From Kitasatospora acidiphila (GTDB lineage Bacteria; Actinomycetota; Actinomycetes; Streptomycetales; Streptomycetaceae), in the NCBI RefSeq assembly GCF_006636205.1, contig NZ_VIGB01000003.1, positions 1,364,001 to 1,428,000 of the forward strand: a DNA stretch of 64,000 nucleotides, given 5' to 3'. Of this stretch, positions 1 to 8,604 are shown in pieces. Each line of letters begins with the position of its first letter. The stretch's first letter is position 1. A model generated the notes under the pieces. That model had not been told where the DNA came from. It searched no databases and worked only from the letters and a program-made list of their open reading frames with translations. The position numbers and the translations under genes were made by a program.

Positions 1-5
1 CAACA

Positions 6-35
6 GCCGCCGAACCCCGTGCGGGGTCCGGCGGC
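6..35 (-). terminator. Hairpin terminator downstream of nusB
   Basis: Arms at 6-18 and 23-35 pair over 13 positions with one mismatch around a 4-base loop. The hairpin starts 18 bases beyond the nusB stop codon on the minus strand and fits an intrinsic terminator without a strong U-tract, which is usual in streptomycetes. Confidence 0.6.
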
Positions 36-52
36 CACTGCCGAAGGCTGCC

Positions 53-490
53 TCAGCGGCGGATCGAAGCCTTGTTCTCCTGGAACCGGGCCAGCATCCC
101 GTTGACGAAGCCCGGGGACTCGTCCGTGGAGTACTCCTTGGCGATCTCCACCGCCTCGTCCAGGACGACCGCGTCCGGAACGCCGTCCTCCCAGATCAGC
201 TCGTAGGCCCCGAGCCGCAGGACGTTGCGGTCCACCAGCGGCATCCGGTCCAGCGTCCAGCCCACCGCGTAGGTCGCGATCAGCTCGTCGATCCGGCGGG
301 CGTGCCGGGTGTAGCCCTCGACCAGCTGCATGGTGTACTCGGCGACCTTCGGGACGCTCTCGCCCGGCTTGGCCTCGCGGCCCCGGGCCACCCAGTCGGC
401 GAGCACCGAGAGCGGGTCGACGTCCCGGTGGTCCGCCTCGAAGAGGATCTGGAAGGCGTGCGTGCGCGCCTTGGTGCGTGCAGACGCCAC
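53..490 (-). CDS. nusB: Transcription antitermination factor NusB
   Basis: A 145-residue all-helical RNA-binding protein. In known systems NusB pairs with NusE (S10) on boxA RNA to promote processive rRNA transcription. The sequence carries typical NusB segments, including the N-terminal RTKARTHAFQILFEAD, the central RNVLRLGAYELIW and the C-terminal EIAKEYSTDESPGFVNGML. The length is normal for the family. The GTG start lies 2 bases after the efp stop, so nusB is the last gene of a pepQ-efp-nusB operon. A hairpin follows the stop codon. Confidence 0.95.
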   Translation of the reverse strand: MASARTKARTHAFQILFEADHRDVDPLSVLADWVARGREAKPGESVPKVAEYTMQLVEGYTRHARRIDELIATYAVGWTLDRMPLVDRNVLRLGAYELIWEDGVPDAVVLDEAVEIAKEYSTDESPGFVNGMLARFQENKASIRR

Positions 491-492
491 GG

Positions 493-1059
493 TTACTTGT
501 TCACCCGGCCGAGGTAGCTGCCGTCGCGGGTGTCGACCTTGATCTTCTCACCCTGGTTGATGAAGAGCGGCACCTGGATCTCGGCGCCGGTCTCCAGGCG
601 GGCCGGCTTCGAGCCACCGGTGGAGCGGTCGCCCTGCAGGCCCGGCTCGGTGAACTCGATGACCAGCTCGACGGCGGCCGGCAGCTCGATGTAGAGCGGG
701 TTGCCCTCGTAGACGGCGACCAGGGCGGTGAAGCCCTCCAGCATGTACTTGGCGGCGTCGCCGACGACGTCGCGGGAGATCGGCAGCTGGTCGTAGGTGT
801 CCATGTCCATGAACACGAACTGCTCGCCGTCCATGTACGAGAACTGCATGTCGCGCTTGTCGACGTTGGCGGTCTCGACCTTGGTGCCCGCGTTGAACGT
901 CTTGTCGACGACCTTGCCGCTCAGCACGTGCTTGAGCTTGGTGCGCACGAACGCGGGGCCCTTGCCCGGCTTGACGTGCTGGAACTCGACGACGGACCAG
1001 AGCTGGTCGTTGTCGAGCTTGAGGACCATGCCGTTCTTGAGATCGTTCGTGGAAGCCAC
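493..1059 (-). CDS. efp: Translation elongation factor P
   Basis: EF-P, 188 residues, relieves ribosome stalling at polyproline stretches. The GTG at 1059 is chosen over the longer open frame because translation from it gives [16 protein letters not shown], a typical EF-P N-terminus, and AGGAG lies 11 bases upstream. The tip loop near residues 31-37 reads PGKGPAF. This palindromic Pro-Gly-Lys-Gly-Pro loop is known from an actinobacterial EF-P subgroup that works without lysine modification. No EF-P modification gene is visible nearby, which agrees with that. The C-terminal OB domain ends in the conserved [13 protein letters not shown]. Confidence 0.96.
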   Translation of the reverse strand: MASTNDLKNGMVLKLDNDQLWSVVEFQHVKPGKGPAFVRTKLKHVLSGKVVDKTFNAGTKVETANVDKRDMQFSYMDGEQFVFMDMDTYDQLPISRDVVGDAAKYMLEGFTALVAVYEGNPLYIELPAAVELVIEFTEPGLQGDRSTGGSKPARLETGAEIQVPLFINQGEKIKVDTRDGSYLGRVNK

Positions 1060-1135
1060 GGGCGCACTTACTCCTGGATATAGCTTGTCAAGGAACCAAG
1101 GGGTGCGCGCCTGTCCCGACCGGGAGACCCGGCGG

Positions 1136-2242
1136 TCACAGGGCGAGGAGCTCCTTGGTGGTGATGGTGAGCAGCTCGGGCCCGCCCTCGGCAACGGGGC
1201 GCACGACGAGCGTGTCCTCGATCCGGACCCCGCCGCGGCCCGGAAGGTGAACCCCGGGACCAACGGTGACCGGCACGCGATTGTCCAGTTTACCCGTCTC
1301 GCTGGGGCCCAGTTGCGGCGCCTCCCGGACTTCCAGGCCGATACCGTGTCCGAACGGCCTGGGCCGGTCCTCCCGGTAGCCCGCCTCGCCCAGCATTTCG
1401 CGGGCCGCCCGGTCCGGCGTGCTGCACGGCACCCCCGGGGCCAGCGCCTCCCGGGCCGCCCGCTGGGCCTCGAAGACCAGCCGGTGCAGCTCCACCTGCC
1501 AGCCCGCCGGCGCCGCGCCGATCACGAAGGTCCGGGTGCTGCGCACGGTGTAGCCGCGGTACTGCGCGCCTAGCGAGACGGTCAGGAAGTCGCCCTCCTC
1601 GACCCGCCGGTCGGTGGGCCGGTGGTCGGCCTGCCCGGAGTGGCTGCCGGTGCCGACCGAGACCGGGAAGCCGGCCCGGTCCGCGCCGTGGTCCACCATC
1701 CGGCGCTCCAGCTCCATCGCCAGGTGCCGCTCGGTGCGGCCCACCAGGATCGACTCCAGCAGCTCGCCCAGCGCCTGGTCGCCGATCTCGGCGGCGATGC
1801 GCAGGTCGGCGATCTCCTGCTCGTCCTTGACCACCCGCAGCCGCTCCACGGTGCGGCCCAGGTCGTGCAGCCGCACCCCCGGGGCCCGGTCGGCGACCTC
1901 CCGGTACCGGCGCACCGTCAGATCGTGCTCCTCCACCGCCAGCTCGCCCACCCGGTCGGCGGCGGCCGCCATCGCGGCAAGCTCCGCGGTGTCCTGGTCG
2001 GCGGCCGCGCTCTGCTGCGGCAGGTCGACCGGGTAGACGAACTCGCCGTTGTCCTCCGGCGGCAGGTCGGCGGGGAGGGCCAGCAGCGCCCGCTCCCGGG
2101 TGACCAGCAGGCTGGCGCCGCAGGGGGTGCAGCCGGTCAGGTACCGGACGTTGGCCGGGCTGGTGATCAGCGCCGCGTCCATCCCGGCGGCACTGCAGTG
2201 CTCCAGGAGCCGATCCCGGCGGGCCGCGTGCGCATCGGACAT
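1136..2242 (-). CDS. M24-family (Xaa-Pro peptidase-like) protein with degenerate metal site
   Basis: 368 residues: a creatinase-type N-terminal domain (about 1-125, with NVRYLTG) and a pita-bread M24 domain (about 135-368). The position next to efp is where an Xaa-Pro aminopeptidase (pepQ) is usually annotated. The metal site is damaged. The first Asp of the V-D-x-G-A motif is Ser223, the second Asp of the Y-x-S-D-x-T-R-T motif is Arg234, and the Glu of the V-E-P-G-V motif is Gly328. His299 (GHGIG) and Glu342 (VRIED) remain, and the catalytic His of the E-V-H-E motif is Arg306. The reading frame is open throughout. I infer a non-catalytic or altered role. Confidence 0.85.
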   Translation of the reverse strand: MSDAHAARRDRLLEHCSAAGMDAALITSPANVRYLTGCTPCGASLLVTRERALLALPADLPPEDNGEFVYPVDLPQQSAAADQDTAELAAMAAAADRVGELAVEEHDLTVRRYREVADRAPGVRLHDLGRTVERLRVVKDEQEIADLRIAAEIGDQALGELLESILVGRTERHLAMELERRMVDHGADRAGFPVSVGTGSHSGQADHRPTDRRVEEGDFLTVSLGAQYRGYTVRSTRTFVIGAAPAGWQVELHRLVFEAQRAAREALAPGVPCSTPDRAAREMLGEAGYREDRPRPFGHGIGLEVREAPQLGPSETGKLDNRVPVTVGPGVHLPGRGGVRIEDTLVVRPVAEGGPELLTITTKELLAL

Positions 2243-2320
2243 GTCTTCCAGCCTACGAACCGCACCGGCCGCCCGCCCCTTGTGCTGCGCCGGGCGGGCG
2301 GCCGGTGTCGCCGGGCCTGG

Positions 2321-2731
2321 TCAGCCGCAGTGGCCGGGGCCCTCGTAGGCCCAACCGTCATCGGTGCCGCCGCCCCAGTAGATGCACTGGCCGCTGGGCG
2401 CGTCCACGTACCGGGGGCCGGCGTAGTAGCTGTAGGTGCTGTCGTCCCGGTTCTGATCCTCCAGGCCGTTGAGGTTGATGTAGGCCCAGACGTGCGTCGG
2501 AGTGCCCACGTTGGTGGTCTTGAGCGTCACCACGCAGTTGGTGTAGCCGTTGTACTCCACCGCAACAACGGCCCCTGCCACCGGGGTGTTGCCGACGTTG
2601 TAGTAGCCGGGGCCGCAAATCGCGTCGGCCGGGGAGGAGGCGGCGTTCGCCGGGGCGGCGGCCACCCCTGTTCCGGCGGCGGCCAGCGCGAGGCAGGCCG
2701 TTGTCATTCCGAGCTTTCGAGCAAGGCGCAC
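2321..2731 (-). CDS. SapA-like spore-associated secreted protein (copy 1)
   Basis: About 136 residues. The GTG at 2731 is chosen because GGGGGA lies just upstream and it opens a signal peptide: basic RLARK, then an Ala/Leu core ending near APANA. An ATG at 2773 would add 14 unlikely residues. The mature part carries ICGPGYY, NCVVTLK, GTPTHVWAYI, TYSYYAGP, QCIYWGGG and a terminal GHCG, with four Cys that could form two disulfides. The pattern matches my recollection of streptomycete spore-associated protein A. A diverged copy lies at 15165-15590 on the other strand. Function is unknown; a role on the spore or aerial hypha surface is inferred. Confidence 0.75.
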   Translation of the reverse strand: MRLARKLGMTTACLALAAAGTGVAAAPANAASSPADAICGPGYYNVGNTPVAGAVVAVEYNGYTNCVVTLKTTNVGTPTHVWAYINLNGLEDQNRDDSTYSYYAGPRYVDAPSGQCIYWGGGTDDGWAYEGPGHCG

Positions 2732-2980
2732 AGGTTCCCCCAAATCGAAACGTACGTATGCGGCGATGATCATTTCCCACTTTGCTGATCTTCGGCAAGT
2801 GCTTTGACCTTCCGATACCCGCCGCCCGGTTCAACACCGGTTCGCATGCCGTGCCCCGTCACCGGTCGGGCACCGCCGCTGATTGACGGCCCGTCAGGGC
2901 TGCTCCGGCTGCGCGAGCCCTGGCACACGCCCCCGGCGCGGTGGCCCGGGCGGCGCGGCGCAGGGTGGTGGGATGGGCGC

Positions 2981-4387
2981 GTGGAGTGGTTCACCGCGCC
3001 CGGGTACGCGCTCAGCCGGCTGGTGCTGCTGCGGCTGCTGGCCGCCGTCTACCTGGTCGGCTTCCTGGCGGCGGCCCGGCAGTTCCGGGCCCTGCTGGGC
3101 GAGCACGGCCTGCTGCCGATCCCCCGCTACCTGCGCTACCGCGGCTGGCGGGACGCGCCGAGCCTGTTCCAGTGGCACTACTCGGACCGGTTCTTCGCCG
3201 CCGTGTCCTGGGGCGGCGCGGCGCTGTCCGCCGCGATCTGCGCCGGGCTGGCCGACCTGGTGCCGCTGTGGGCCTCGATGCTGTTCTGGGCGCTGCTCTG
3301 GGTCCTCTACCTGTCGATCGTCAACGTCGGGCAGACCTGGTACTCGTTCGGGTGGGAGTCGCTGCTGCTGGAGGCCGGCTCGCTGGCGGTGTTCCTCGGC
3401 AATGCCAAGGTGGCGCCGCCGTTCACGGTGCTGCTGCTGTTCCGCTGGCTGCTGTTCCGGGTGGAGTTCGGGGCCGGGCTGATCAAGCTGCGCGGCGACC
3501 GCTGCTGGCGCGACCTCACCTGCCTCAAGTACCACCACGAGACCCAGCCGATGCCCGGCCCGTTCAGCTGGTACTTCCACCATCTGCCGCTGCCGCTGCA
3601 CAAGGTCGAGGTGGCCGCCAACCATGTCGCGCAGCTGGGCTTCCCGGTGCTGCTGTTCACCCCGCAGCCGGTGGCCTCGATCGCGGCCGGGGCCATGGTG
3701 CTGACCCAGCTCTGGCTGGTGGTCTCCGGGAACTTCGCCTGGTTGAACTGGCTGACCATCGCGCTGGCCTTCAGCGCGCTGCGGCTGCCGGGCGGGACCT
3801 CGGGGAGCCGGTCGGCGCCGATCTGGTTCGAGGTGCTGGTGCTGCTGTTCACCGCACTGGTGGTGGCGCTGAGCTGGTGGCCGGCCCGCAATCTGCTCTC
3901 CCGCGAGCAGCTGATGAACTTCTCGTTCAACCGGCTGCACCTGGTGAACACCTACGGCGCGTTCGGCAGCATCAACCGGATCCGGTTCGAGGTGGTGCTG
4001 GAGGGCACCGAGGACGCCGTGCCGACGGCCGACAGCGTCTGGCGGGAGTACGGGTTCAAGGGCAAGCCGGGGGACGTACGCCGGCGCCCGCGCCAGTACG
4101 CGCCGTACCACCTGCGGCTCGACTGGCTGATGTGGTTCGCCGGCATCTCCCCCTCCTACGCCCGCCCCTGGCTGCGCACCTTCGCCGACCGGCTGCTCGC
4201 CGGGGACCCGGCGACGCTGCGGCTGCTGCGGCACAACCCGTTCCCCGACCACCCGCCGCGCTGGGTCCGCGCGGTGCTCTACCGCTACCGGTTCACCACG
4301 CGCGCCGAGCGGCGGGCCAGCGGGGCCTGGTGGCACCGGGAGCCGCTGCGCACGTACCTTGCGCCGATGGGGTCACTGGACTCGTAG
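2981..4387 (+). CDS. Lipase maturation factor family membrane protein
   Basis: 468 residues from the GTG at 2981. The start is set where the family begins (EWFTAPGYALSRL); the upstream open frame looks non-coding. Several hydrophobic helices occupy the first 350 residues. The middle carries the family-typical GQTWYSFGWESLLLEAG, FRVEFGAGLIKLRGD and CWRDLTCLKYHHETQPMP. The C-terminal soluble part includes LVNTYGAFGSINRIR and ends with PLRTYLAP. Vertebrate LMF1 helps lipases fold in the ER, but the bacterial role is not established. The last 15 bases overlap the convergent oxidoreductase gene. Confidence 0.85.
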   Translation: MEWFTAPGYALSRLVLLRLLAAVYLVGFLAAARQFRALLGEHGLLPIPRYLRYRGWRDAPSLFQWHYSDRFFAAVSWGGAALSAAICAGLADLVPLWASMLFWALLWVLYLSIVNVGQTWYSFGWESLLLEAGSLAVFLGNAKVAPPFTVLLLFRWLLFRVEFGAGLIKLRGDRCWRDLTCLKYHHETQPMPGPFSWYFHHLPLPLHKVEVAANHVAQLGFPVLLFTPQPVASIAAGAMVLTQLWLVVSGNFAWLNWLTIALAFSALRLPGGTSGSRSAPIWFEVLVLLFTALVVALSWWPARNLLSREQLMNFSFNRLHLVNTYGAFGSINRIRFEVVLEGTEDAVPTADSVWREYGFKGKPGDVRRRPRQYAPYHLRLDWLMWFAGISPSYARPWLRTFADRLLAGDPATLRLLRHNPFPDHPPRWVRAVLYRYRFTTRAERRASGAWWHREPLRTYLAPMGSLDS

Positions 4388-5305
4388 CACCGGCTTGCCG
4401 AGCGCCGCCCGCTGCTCCAGCAGGGCCACCGCCTCGGCGGCGCGTTCCAGGGGGAACTCCACGCAGACCGGACGGACCTTGCCCGCGGCGAGCAGCCGCC
4501 ACAGCTCGGCACGCACCTCGGCGACCAACTCCGGCCTGTTTCGGGCGAGTTGCCCCATGGACAGCCCGGTGACGGTGGTCATCGAACCGAGCACCGCGCC
4601 CGCGTCCAGGGTGCCGCCGTATCCGGCCAGGGTGACCAGCCGGCCGAACGGGCGCAGCGCGGCAAGCGCCTTGGGCAGCACCGCGCCGCCGGCGCCCTCC
4701 AGCACCAGGTCGACCGGCGCTCCCCAGCCCTGCTGGTCGTAGCCGATCACCTCGTCGGCGCCCAGACTGCGCAGGAAGTCGGCCTTGCGCTCGGGCGCCG
4801 ACGTCGCGGCCACCACCCGGCTCGCGCCGAGCGCCTTGGCCAGCTGCACGATCAGGTGGCCGACCCCGCCGGCGGCGTTGGTCACCAGCACCTCCTGGCC
4901 CTGCTCGATCTCCCCGATCCGCAGCGCGGCGAGGGCCACCAGGCCGCCGTGCACCAGCCCCAACGCCTCGGCGGCGTCGGCTTCTTCGGGCACGGGGGTG
5001 ATGGCCGCCGGCATCGCCACCAGCCGGTCCGCGAACACCTCGGCCGCGATCCCGCCGACCCGCCGGCCCACCTGGTAGCCGGTCACTTCGCTGCCGACCG
5101 CCTCGATCCGCCCGACGAAGCCCCCGCCCGGCGAGCCGGGCAGCGGGGCGCCGCCGGCCGCGTCGAGCATCTTGAGGAGCATCAGGCTGACGCCTGCCAC
5201 CTCGGTGCGGACCAGCACCTCGCCGGGCCCGGGTTGCGGTGCGGCCACCTCGTCCAGCCGCAGCACCTCGGCCCCGCCGTACTGGTGAAACCTGACCTTG
5301 CGCAT
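4373..5305 (-). CDS. Zinc-type alcohol dehydrogenase-like NADPH:quinone oxidoreductase
   Basis: 310 residues of the medium-chain dehydrogenase/reductase superfamily. A GroES-like N-terminal domain (about 1-120) begins with VRFHQYGGAEVLRL. A Rossmann domain has AAGGVGHLIVQLAK near residues 143-156 for NADPH binding. No structural-zinc cysteine cluster is visible, which fits the quinone oxidoreductase branch rather than true alcohol dehydrogenases. It is divergent from the MarR gene at 5383, with two palindromic operators between them, so MarR control is likely. The substrate cannot be read from sequence. The 3' end overlaps the convergent lipase maturation factor gene by 15 bases. Confidence 0.88.
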   Translation of the reverse strand: MRKVRFHQYGGAEVLRLDEVAAPQPGPGEVLVRTEVAGVSLMLLKMLDAAGGAPLPGSPGGGFVGRIEAVGSEVTGYQVGRRVGGIAAEVFADRLVAMPAAITPVPEEADAAEALGLVHGGLVALAALRIGEIEQGQEVLVTNAAGGVGHLIVQLAKALGASRVVAATSAPERKADFLRSLGADEVIGYDQQGWGAPVDLVLEGAGGAVLPKALAALRPFGRLVTLAGYGGTLDAGAVLGSMTTVTGLSMGQLARNRPELVAEVRAELWRLLAAGKVRPVCVEFPLERAAEAVALLEQRAALGKPVLRVQ

Positions 5306-5321
5306 GGTGCGCCCCCCCTTT

Positions 5322-5366
5322 CGTTGGTGATCCCAACGATAGCAGAATTCATTGGGGCCTCCAATG
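5322..5366. promoter_or_regulatory. Two MarR-type operator palindromes
   Basis: Two inverted repeats of the form C-R-T-T-G-G, N5, C-C-A-A-Y-G lie in the 77-base gap between the divergent oxidoreductase and MarR genes. They are CGTTGG/CCAACG at 5322-5338 and CATTGG/CCAATG at 5350-5366, with starts 28 bp apart. The spacing is compatible with two regulator dimers close to both promoters. They are the obvious candidates for autoregulation by the adjacent MarR protein. Confidence 0.75.
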
Positions 5367-5382
5367 GTTTTAGGATGACCCC

Positions 5383-5844
5383 ATGGTTGACCCCGCCGCC
5401 CCCGCGACCGACGCCCCGTTCACCCGCCTGCAGACCCTCCCCAGCTGGTTCCTCGGCCGGGCCGGCGCACTCGGCCACCGCCTGGTCGCCGACGCCCTCG
5501 CCGAGGAGGAACTCAAGCTCGGCCACCACGCCGTGCTCTGCGCCGTGGCCGAGTTCGAGCCGCTCGCTCAGGCAGAGCTGTCCCGCACGGTGCGGATCGA
5601 CCCCAAGGACATGGTCGGCATCATCAACGATCTGCAGGCCCGGGGCTTGATCGTGCGCGGCAAGGACCCGCGCGACGCGCGCAAGAACGCCATCACCCTG
5701 GCACCGGAGGGCGCGGAACTGCTGGCGCGACTGCGGTCACGGACGGACGCGGCCAACGAGGAGCTGCTGGCACCGCTCGACCCGGCGGAGCGGCAGATGC
5801 TGCTGGCGCTGGTGGCCAGGGTGATCGACGGGCGCACGGGGTGA
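5383..5844 (+). CDS. MarR-family transcriptional regulator
   Basis: 153 residues with a winged-helix domain (about 45-125). A recognition-helix region reads AELSRTVRIDPKDMVGIINDL and a wing reads GLIVRGKDPRDARKNAITL, including the D-x-R-x-(R/K) pattern typical of MarR wings. The ATG at 5383 has AGGA about 7 bases upstream. It is divergent from the quinone oxidoreductase and separated from it by two near-identical palindromes. The likely role is a repressor released by a small phenolic or electrophilic ligand; the ligand itself is inference. Confidence 0.9.
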   Translation: MVDPAAPATDAPFTRLQTLPSWFLGRAGALGHRLVADALAEEELKLGHHAVLCAVAEFEPLAQAELSRTVRIDPKDMVGIINDLQARGLIVRGKDPRDARKNAITLAPEGAELLARLRSRTDAANEELLAPLDPAERQMLLALVARVIDGRTG

Positions 5845-5872
5845 GGTGGCCCGAGGCCCTGGAACAGGCCTC

Positions 5873-5918
5873 TCTCGACATCAAGTATCTTGACATCAAG
5901 AATATATTTCGACAGGCT
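5873..5918 (+). promoter_or_regulatory. Palindromic operator over a candidate MFS promoter
   Basis: TCTTGACATCAAGA at 5888-5901 is a perfect inverted repeat around a 2-base centre. An imperfect copy, beginning TCTCGACATCAAG, starts at 5873. The first contains an exact -35 hexamer TTGACA (5890-5895). CAGGCT at 5913-5918, 17 bases further on, is a plausible weak -10. The motif differs from the two CRTTGG palindromes at 5322-5366, so a regulator other than the neighbouring MarR may act here. Confidence 0.55.
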
Positions 5919-5948
5919 GCTCCGCGAACGATCTGATCGGGGGTAGCG

Positions 5949-7226
5949 ATGCGCGCTAAGAACGAAGGACTGCTGGCCCAACTGCGCCGGCCACCGGGTG
6001 GGCGGGACGCCCGGCTGATGCTGACCGCACAAGCCGTGGACCGCACCGGCACCGGCGTCTGGGCGGCCGCCTCGGTGCTCTACTTCACCTTCGTCGCCCA
6101 CTTGGACGCCCGCCAGGTCGGCCTGCTCCTCGGCGTCGCCGCGGTGGCGGGCATAGCCGGCTCCCCCATCGCCGGGCGCCTGGCCGAACGCCAGCCCGTG
6201 CGGCGGCTGTTGATGGCCGGCCACCTGCTGCGGCTGGTCACCGTGGCGCTGATGCTGGTCGCGCACAGCTTCGGCGCCCTGCTCGCCCTGGTGGCGATCA
6301 CCAGCCTGGGTGAGCGCTCGGCGAAGACCCTGGAGATGCTCTTCGCAACCCAAGTCGCGGGCGAGCAGCGGGCCGTGTACCAGGCGCTGTTCCGCAGCGT
6401 CGCCAACGCGGGCTACGCGGTGGGCGCGGGCATCGCGGCAATCGGGCTGGCGATCGGGACGGTTGGCGCCTACCGGGCGCTGATCCTCGCCGACGCGCTC
6501 TCGTTCGTGGCGGCGGCGCTGCTGGTACGACTCACCAGCCCCGTGCCGGGGGCCTTGGCCCACGCCGCACCCGCTGACCAGCCGGCGCAGGGCCCCAACC
6601 CCTGGCGCGACCGCGGCTACCTGCTCTTCGTCCTGCTCGACATCGCCATGAACCTGGACGACGCGGTGCTCAACGTCGGCCTCCCGCTCTGGCTGATCCA
6701 CCACACCCGCGCCCCGCACGCCTTCGTCCCGGCGTTCCTCATCATCAACACCGTCCTGGTGGTCGCCCTCCAACTCCGCTTCTCCACCTGGGCGTCCCGC
6801 ACCACGCGCCGCCCGGCCACCTCCGTCGCCCTCATCGGCCTTGCCATGCTGGCCTGTTGCGCCCTGATCGCGCTCACCACGGGCGCCGGCGCCTGGACCG
6901 CCGCCATCGCCCTGTCGGCGGCCGCCGTCCTCACCACCCTCGCCGAACTCCTGCGCTCCATCAGCTCCTGGGAGTTGGCCGTCTCCCTCGCCCCCACCCA
7001 GTCCCGCGCCTCCTACCTCGGCGTCGCGGGCATGTCCCAGTCCATCGAGAAGGCCGCCGGTCCGCTGCTGCTGACCGGCGCCGTCTTCGCCGGCGGCCCG
7101 GTGGGGTGGCTGGCACTGGGCGGTGCGCTCGCGGGGCTGGGCGTGCTGCAACGGCGGGTCTGCTTGCGGCGGTTGGGCGCGATGGCCGGGGTGGCGGTGG
7201 GCCGGCCCGTAGCGGTGGAGGCTTGA
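5949..7226 (+). CDS. MFS transporter
   Basis: 425 residues with about 11-12 hydrophobic segments, typical of major facilitator drug-efflux carriers. After helix 2 the loop AGRLAERQPVRRLL corresponds to the MFS motif A. A central hydrophilic loop of about 30 residues (PGALAHAAPADQPAQGPNPW) separates the halves. Substrate cannot be predicted. The gene follows a 104-base gap that carries a palindromic operator over a -35 box. It may form an accessory unit with the MarR gene upstream, but no shared operator links them. Confidence 0.85.
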   Translation: MRAKNEGLLAQLRRPPGGRDARLMLTAQAVDRTGTGVWAAASVLYFTFVAHLDARQVGLLLGVAAVAGIAGSPIAGRLAERQPVRRLLMAGHLLRLVTVALMLVAHSFGALLALVAITSLGERSAKTLEMLFATQVAGEQRAVYQALFRSVANAGYAVGAGIAAIGLAIGTVGAYRALILADALSFVAAALLVRLTSPVPGALAHAAPADQPAQGPNPWRDRGYLLFVLLDIAMNLDDAVLNVGLPLWLIHHTRAPHAFVPAFLIINTVLVVALQLRFSTWASRTTRRPATSVALIGLAMLACCALIALTTGAGAWTAAIALSAAAVLTTLAELLRSISSWELAVSLAPTQSRASYLGVAGMSQSIEKAAGPLLLTGAVFAGGPVGWLALGGALAGLGVLQRRVCLRRLGAMAGVAVGRPVAVEA

Positions 7227-7315
7227 CGGCGAGTTCGCGCGGGTGCGGCGGGATGACCGGATGCTGCATGATCGAACACTGCTGGCCACGGTAGCGACGG
7301 GGAGGGCCGACGGGC

Positions 7316-8275
7316 ATGACCACTGGCATGGACAGCGCCACCGAGCAAGCGTCGGCGGAGCCCGCCGATCGCGCGGTGTCGCGGCGGCGGGCGCTGCGGC
7401 TCGGGGGCGGCGTGGTGGGCGGCGCTGTGCTGCTCGGGGCCGCCGCCGGGGGCGGGATGCTCGCCGGGTGGCTGCCCGGCGGGGTGGCGCTGAAGAGGGT
7501 GCTGGGGCTGACCGGGACGGACGGCACGGTGCCGGACGTGGCGCCGGGGCCGGTGCACATCGAGCAGGTGCGCTCGGCGGCCCGGAGTCGGGAGGTCACG
7601 ATGGTGACGATGCTGCCGCCCGGCACCGCGGCGAGCACCGACCTGCCGGTCTGCGTGATGCTGCACGGGCGTGGGAACGACGCGCGGGGCATGGTGGCGC
7701 TGGGGACGCCGCGCTTCCTGGCGGCCGCGGTCAAGGCCGGCGTGCCGCCGTTCGCCGTCGTCGCACTGGACGGCGGGGACGCCGGCTACTGGCACCAGCG
7801 CTCCCCGGGCGACGGCGACGACCCGCAGGCGATGCTCCGCGAGGAGCTCCCCGGCTGGCTGCACGCCCGTCAACTGCCCACGCCGCGCGCCGCGTTGGGC
7901 ATCTCCATGGGCGGCTCGGGCGCCCTGCAGTACGCCATCGGGCGCACCGCGGGCGGCCGCAACCTCGACGCCGTGGCACTGCTCAGCCCGGCCGTCTTCC
8001 GCACCTGGGCGGACGCCCGCACCACCGGCGGGTACGCCGACGAGGCGGACTGGCGAGCCCACGAGCCGACGCTCCGCCTCGACGGGATGCGCACCGGTTC
8101 GCTCGGCGTGTGGTGCGGCCAGGAGGACCCGTTCTGCCCGGCCGCCCGCGAGGTCGCACGGCAGGCCCGAGCCCGCGAGGGGCACTTCCCCGACGGGGAG
8201 CACACGGACGGCTTCTGGCGGCGGGTGCTGCCCGACGCGCTGACGCTGCTGGGGCACACCCTCGCCACCGCCTAG
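7316..8275 (+). CDS. Tat-exported alpha/beta hydrolase (esterase)
   Basis: 319 residues. A twin-arginine signal is visible (SRRRALRLGGG followed by a hydrophobic stretch to about residue 55), so export in folded form is likely. The hydrolase domain shows CVMLHGRGNDARG as an oxyanion-hole segment, the nucleophile elbow LGISMGGSG with Ser as the G-x-S-x-G nucleophile, and a C-terminal GEHTDGFWRR with the probable catalytic His. This resembles the esterase D/feruloyl esterase group. Substrate is unknown. The stop overlaps the convergent azlD stop by 4 bases. Confidence 0.85.
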   Translation: MTTGMDSATEQASAEPADRAVSRRRALRLGGGVVGGAVLLGAAAGGGMLAGWLPGGVALKRVLGLTGTDGTVPDVAPGPVHIEQVRSAARSREVTMVTMLPPGTAASTDLPVCVMLHGRGNDARGMVALGTPRFLAAAVKAGVPPFAVVALDGGDAGYWHQRSPGDGDDPQAMLREELPGWLHARQLPTPRAALGISMGGSGALQYAIGRTAGGRNLDAVALLSPAVFRTWADARTTGGYADEADWRAHEPTLRLDGMRTGSLGVWCGQEDPFCPAAREVARQARAREGHFPDGEHTDGFWRRVLPDALTLLGHTLATA

Positions 8276-8604
8276 GGCGCGAAGAGGGTGCTGGCCAGGG
8301 CCACGCTGACGGCGGTGCCACCGGCGATGCTCAGCAGGGCGTTGCGGCGCCACAGGTGCAGCGCGACGGTGACGGCCAGGGCCGCCAGGGGTGCGGCGGC
8401 GGCATGCGGCCGGGACAGCGGAACGTCGCGCAGGCAGTAGACGAAGAGGATCACCATGACACCGGCGGGCATCCGGGCGCTGAGGTACCGGACGATCGCG
8501 CTGGCGCGCAAGGGTGCCAGGACGGTGAAGGGCAGGGCCCGCAGCGCCCAGGTGATGGCGGCCGGGACGGCGACGGCCAGCAGCAGGTAACGGGTGTCAG
8601 GCAT
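8272..8604 (-). CDS. azlD: AzlD-family branched-chain amino acid exporter subunit
   Basis: 110 residues from the ATG at 8604, with about four transmembrane helices. AITWALRALPFTVL and LSARMPAGVMVILFVYCL are typical AzlD segments. The start overlaps the azlC stop by 8 bases, so the two are translationally coupled. AzlD is the small subunit of the AzlCD (BrnFE-like) permease that exports Leu, Ile, Val and related compounds. The divergent Lrp gene upstream of azlC is the likely regulator. The longer open frame upstream of 8604 is azlC read in another frame and is rejected. Confidence 0.88.
   Translation of the reverse strand: MPDTRYLLLAVAVPAAITWALRALPFTVLAPLRASAIVRYLSARMPAGVMVILFVYCLRDVPLSRPHAAAAPLAALAVTVALHLWRRNALLSIAGGTAVSVALASTLFAP

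Noticed and set aside
478-1083. Long open frame on the plus strand across efp
   Set aside because: It is antisense to a highly conserved gene and has a biased composition caused by high GC third positions. The same holds for most long opposite-strand frames in the window, for example 22902-24935, 26291-28510, 42444-45434 and 46861-49407.
2321-2773. ATG at 2773 as the start of the first SapA-like protein
   Set aside because: It would place 14 residues without signal-peptide features before the basic region, and the GTG at 2731 has a good ribosome site.
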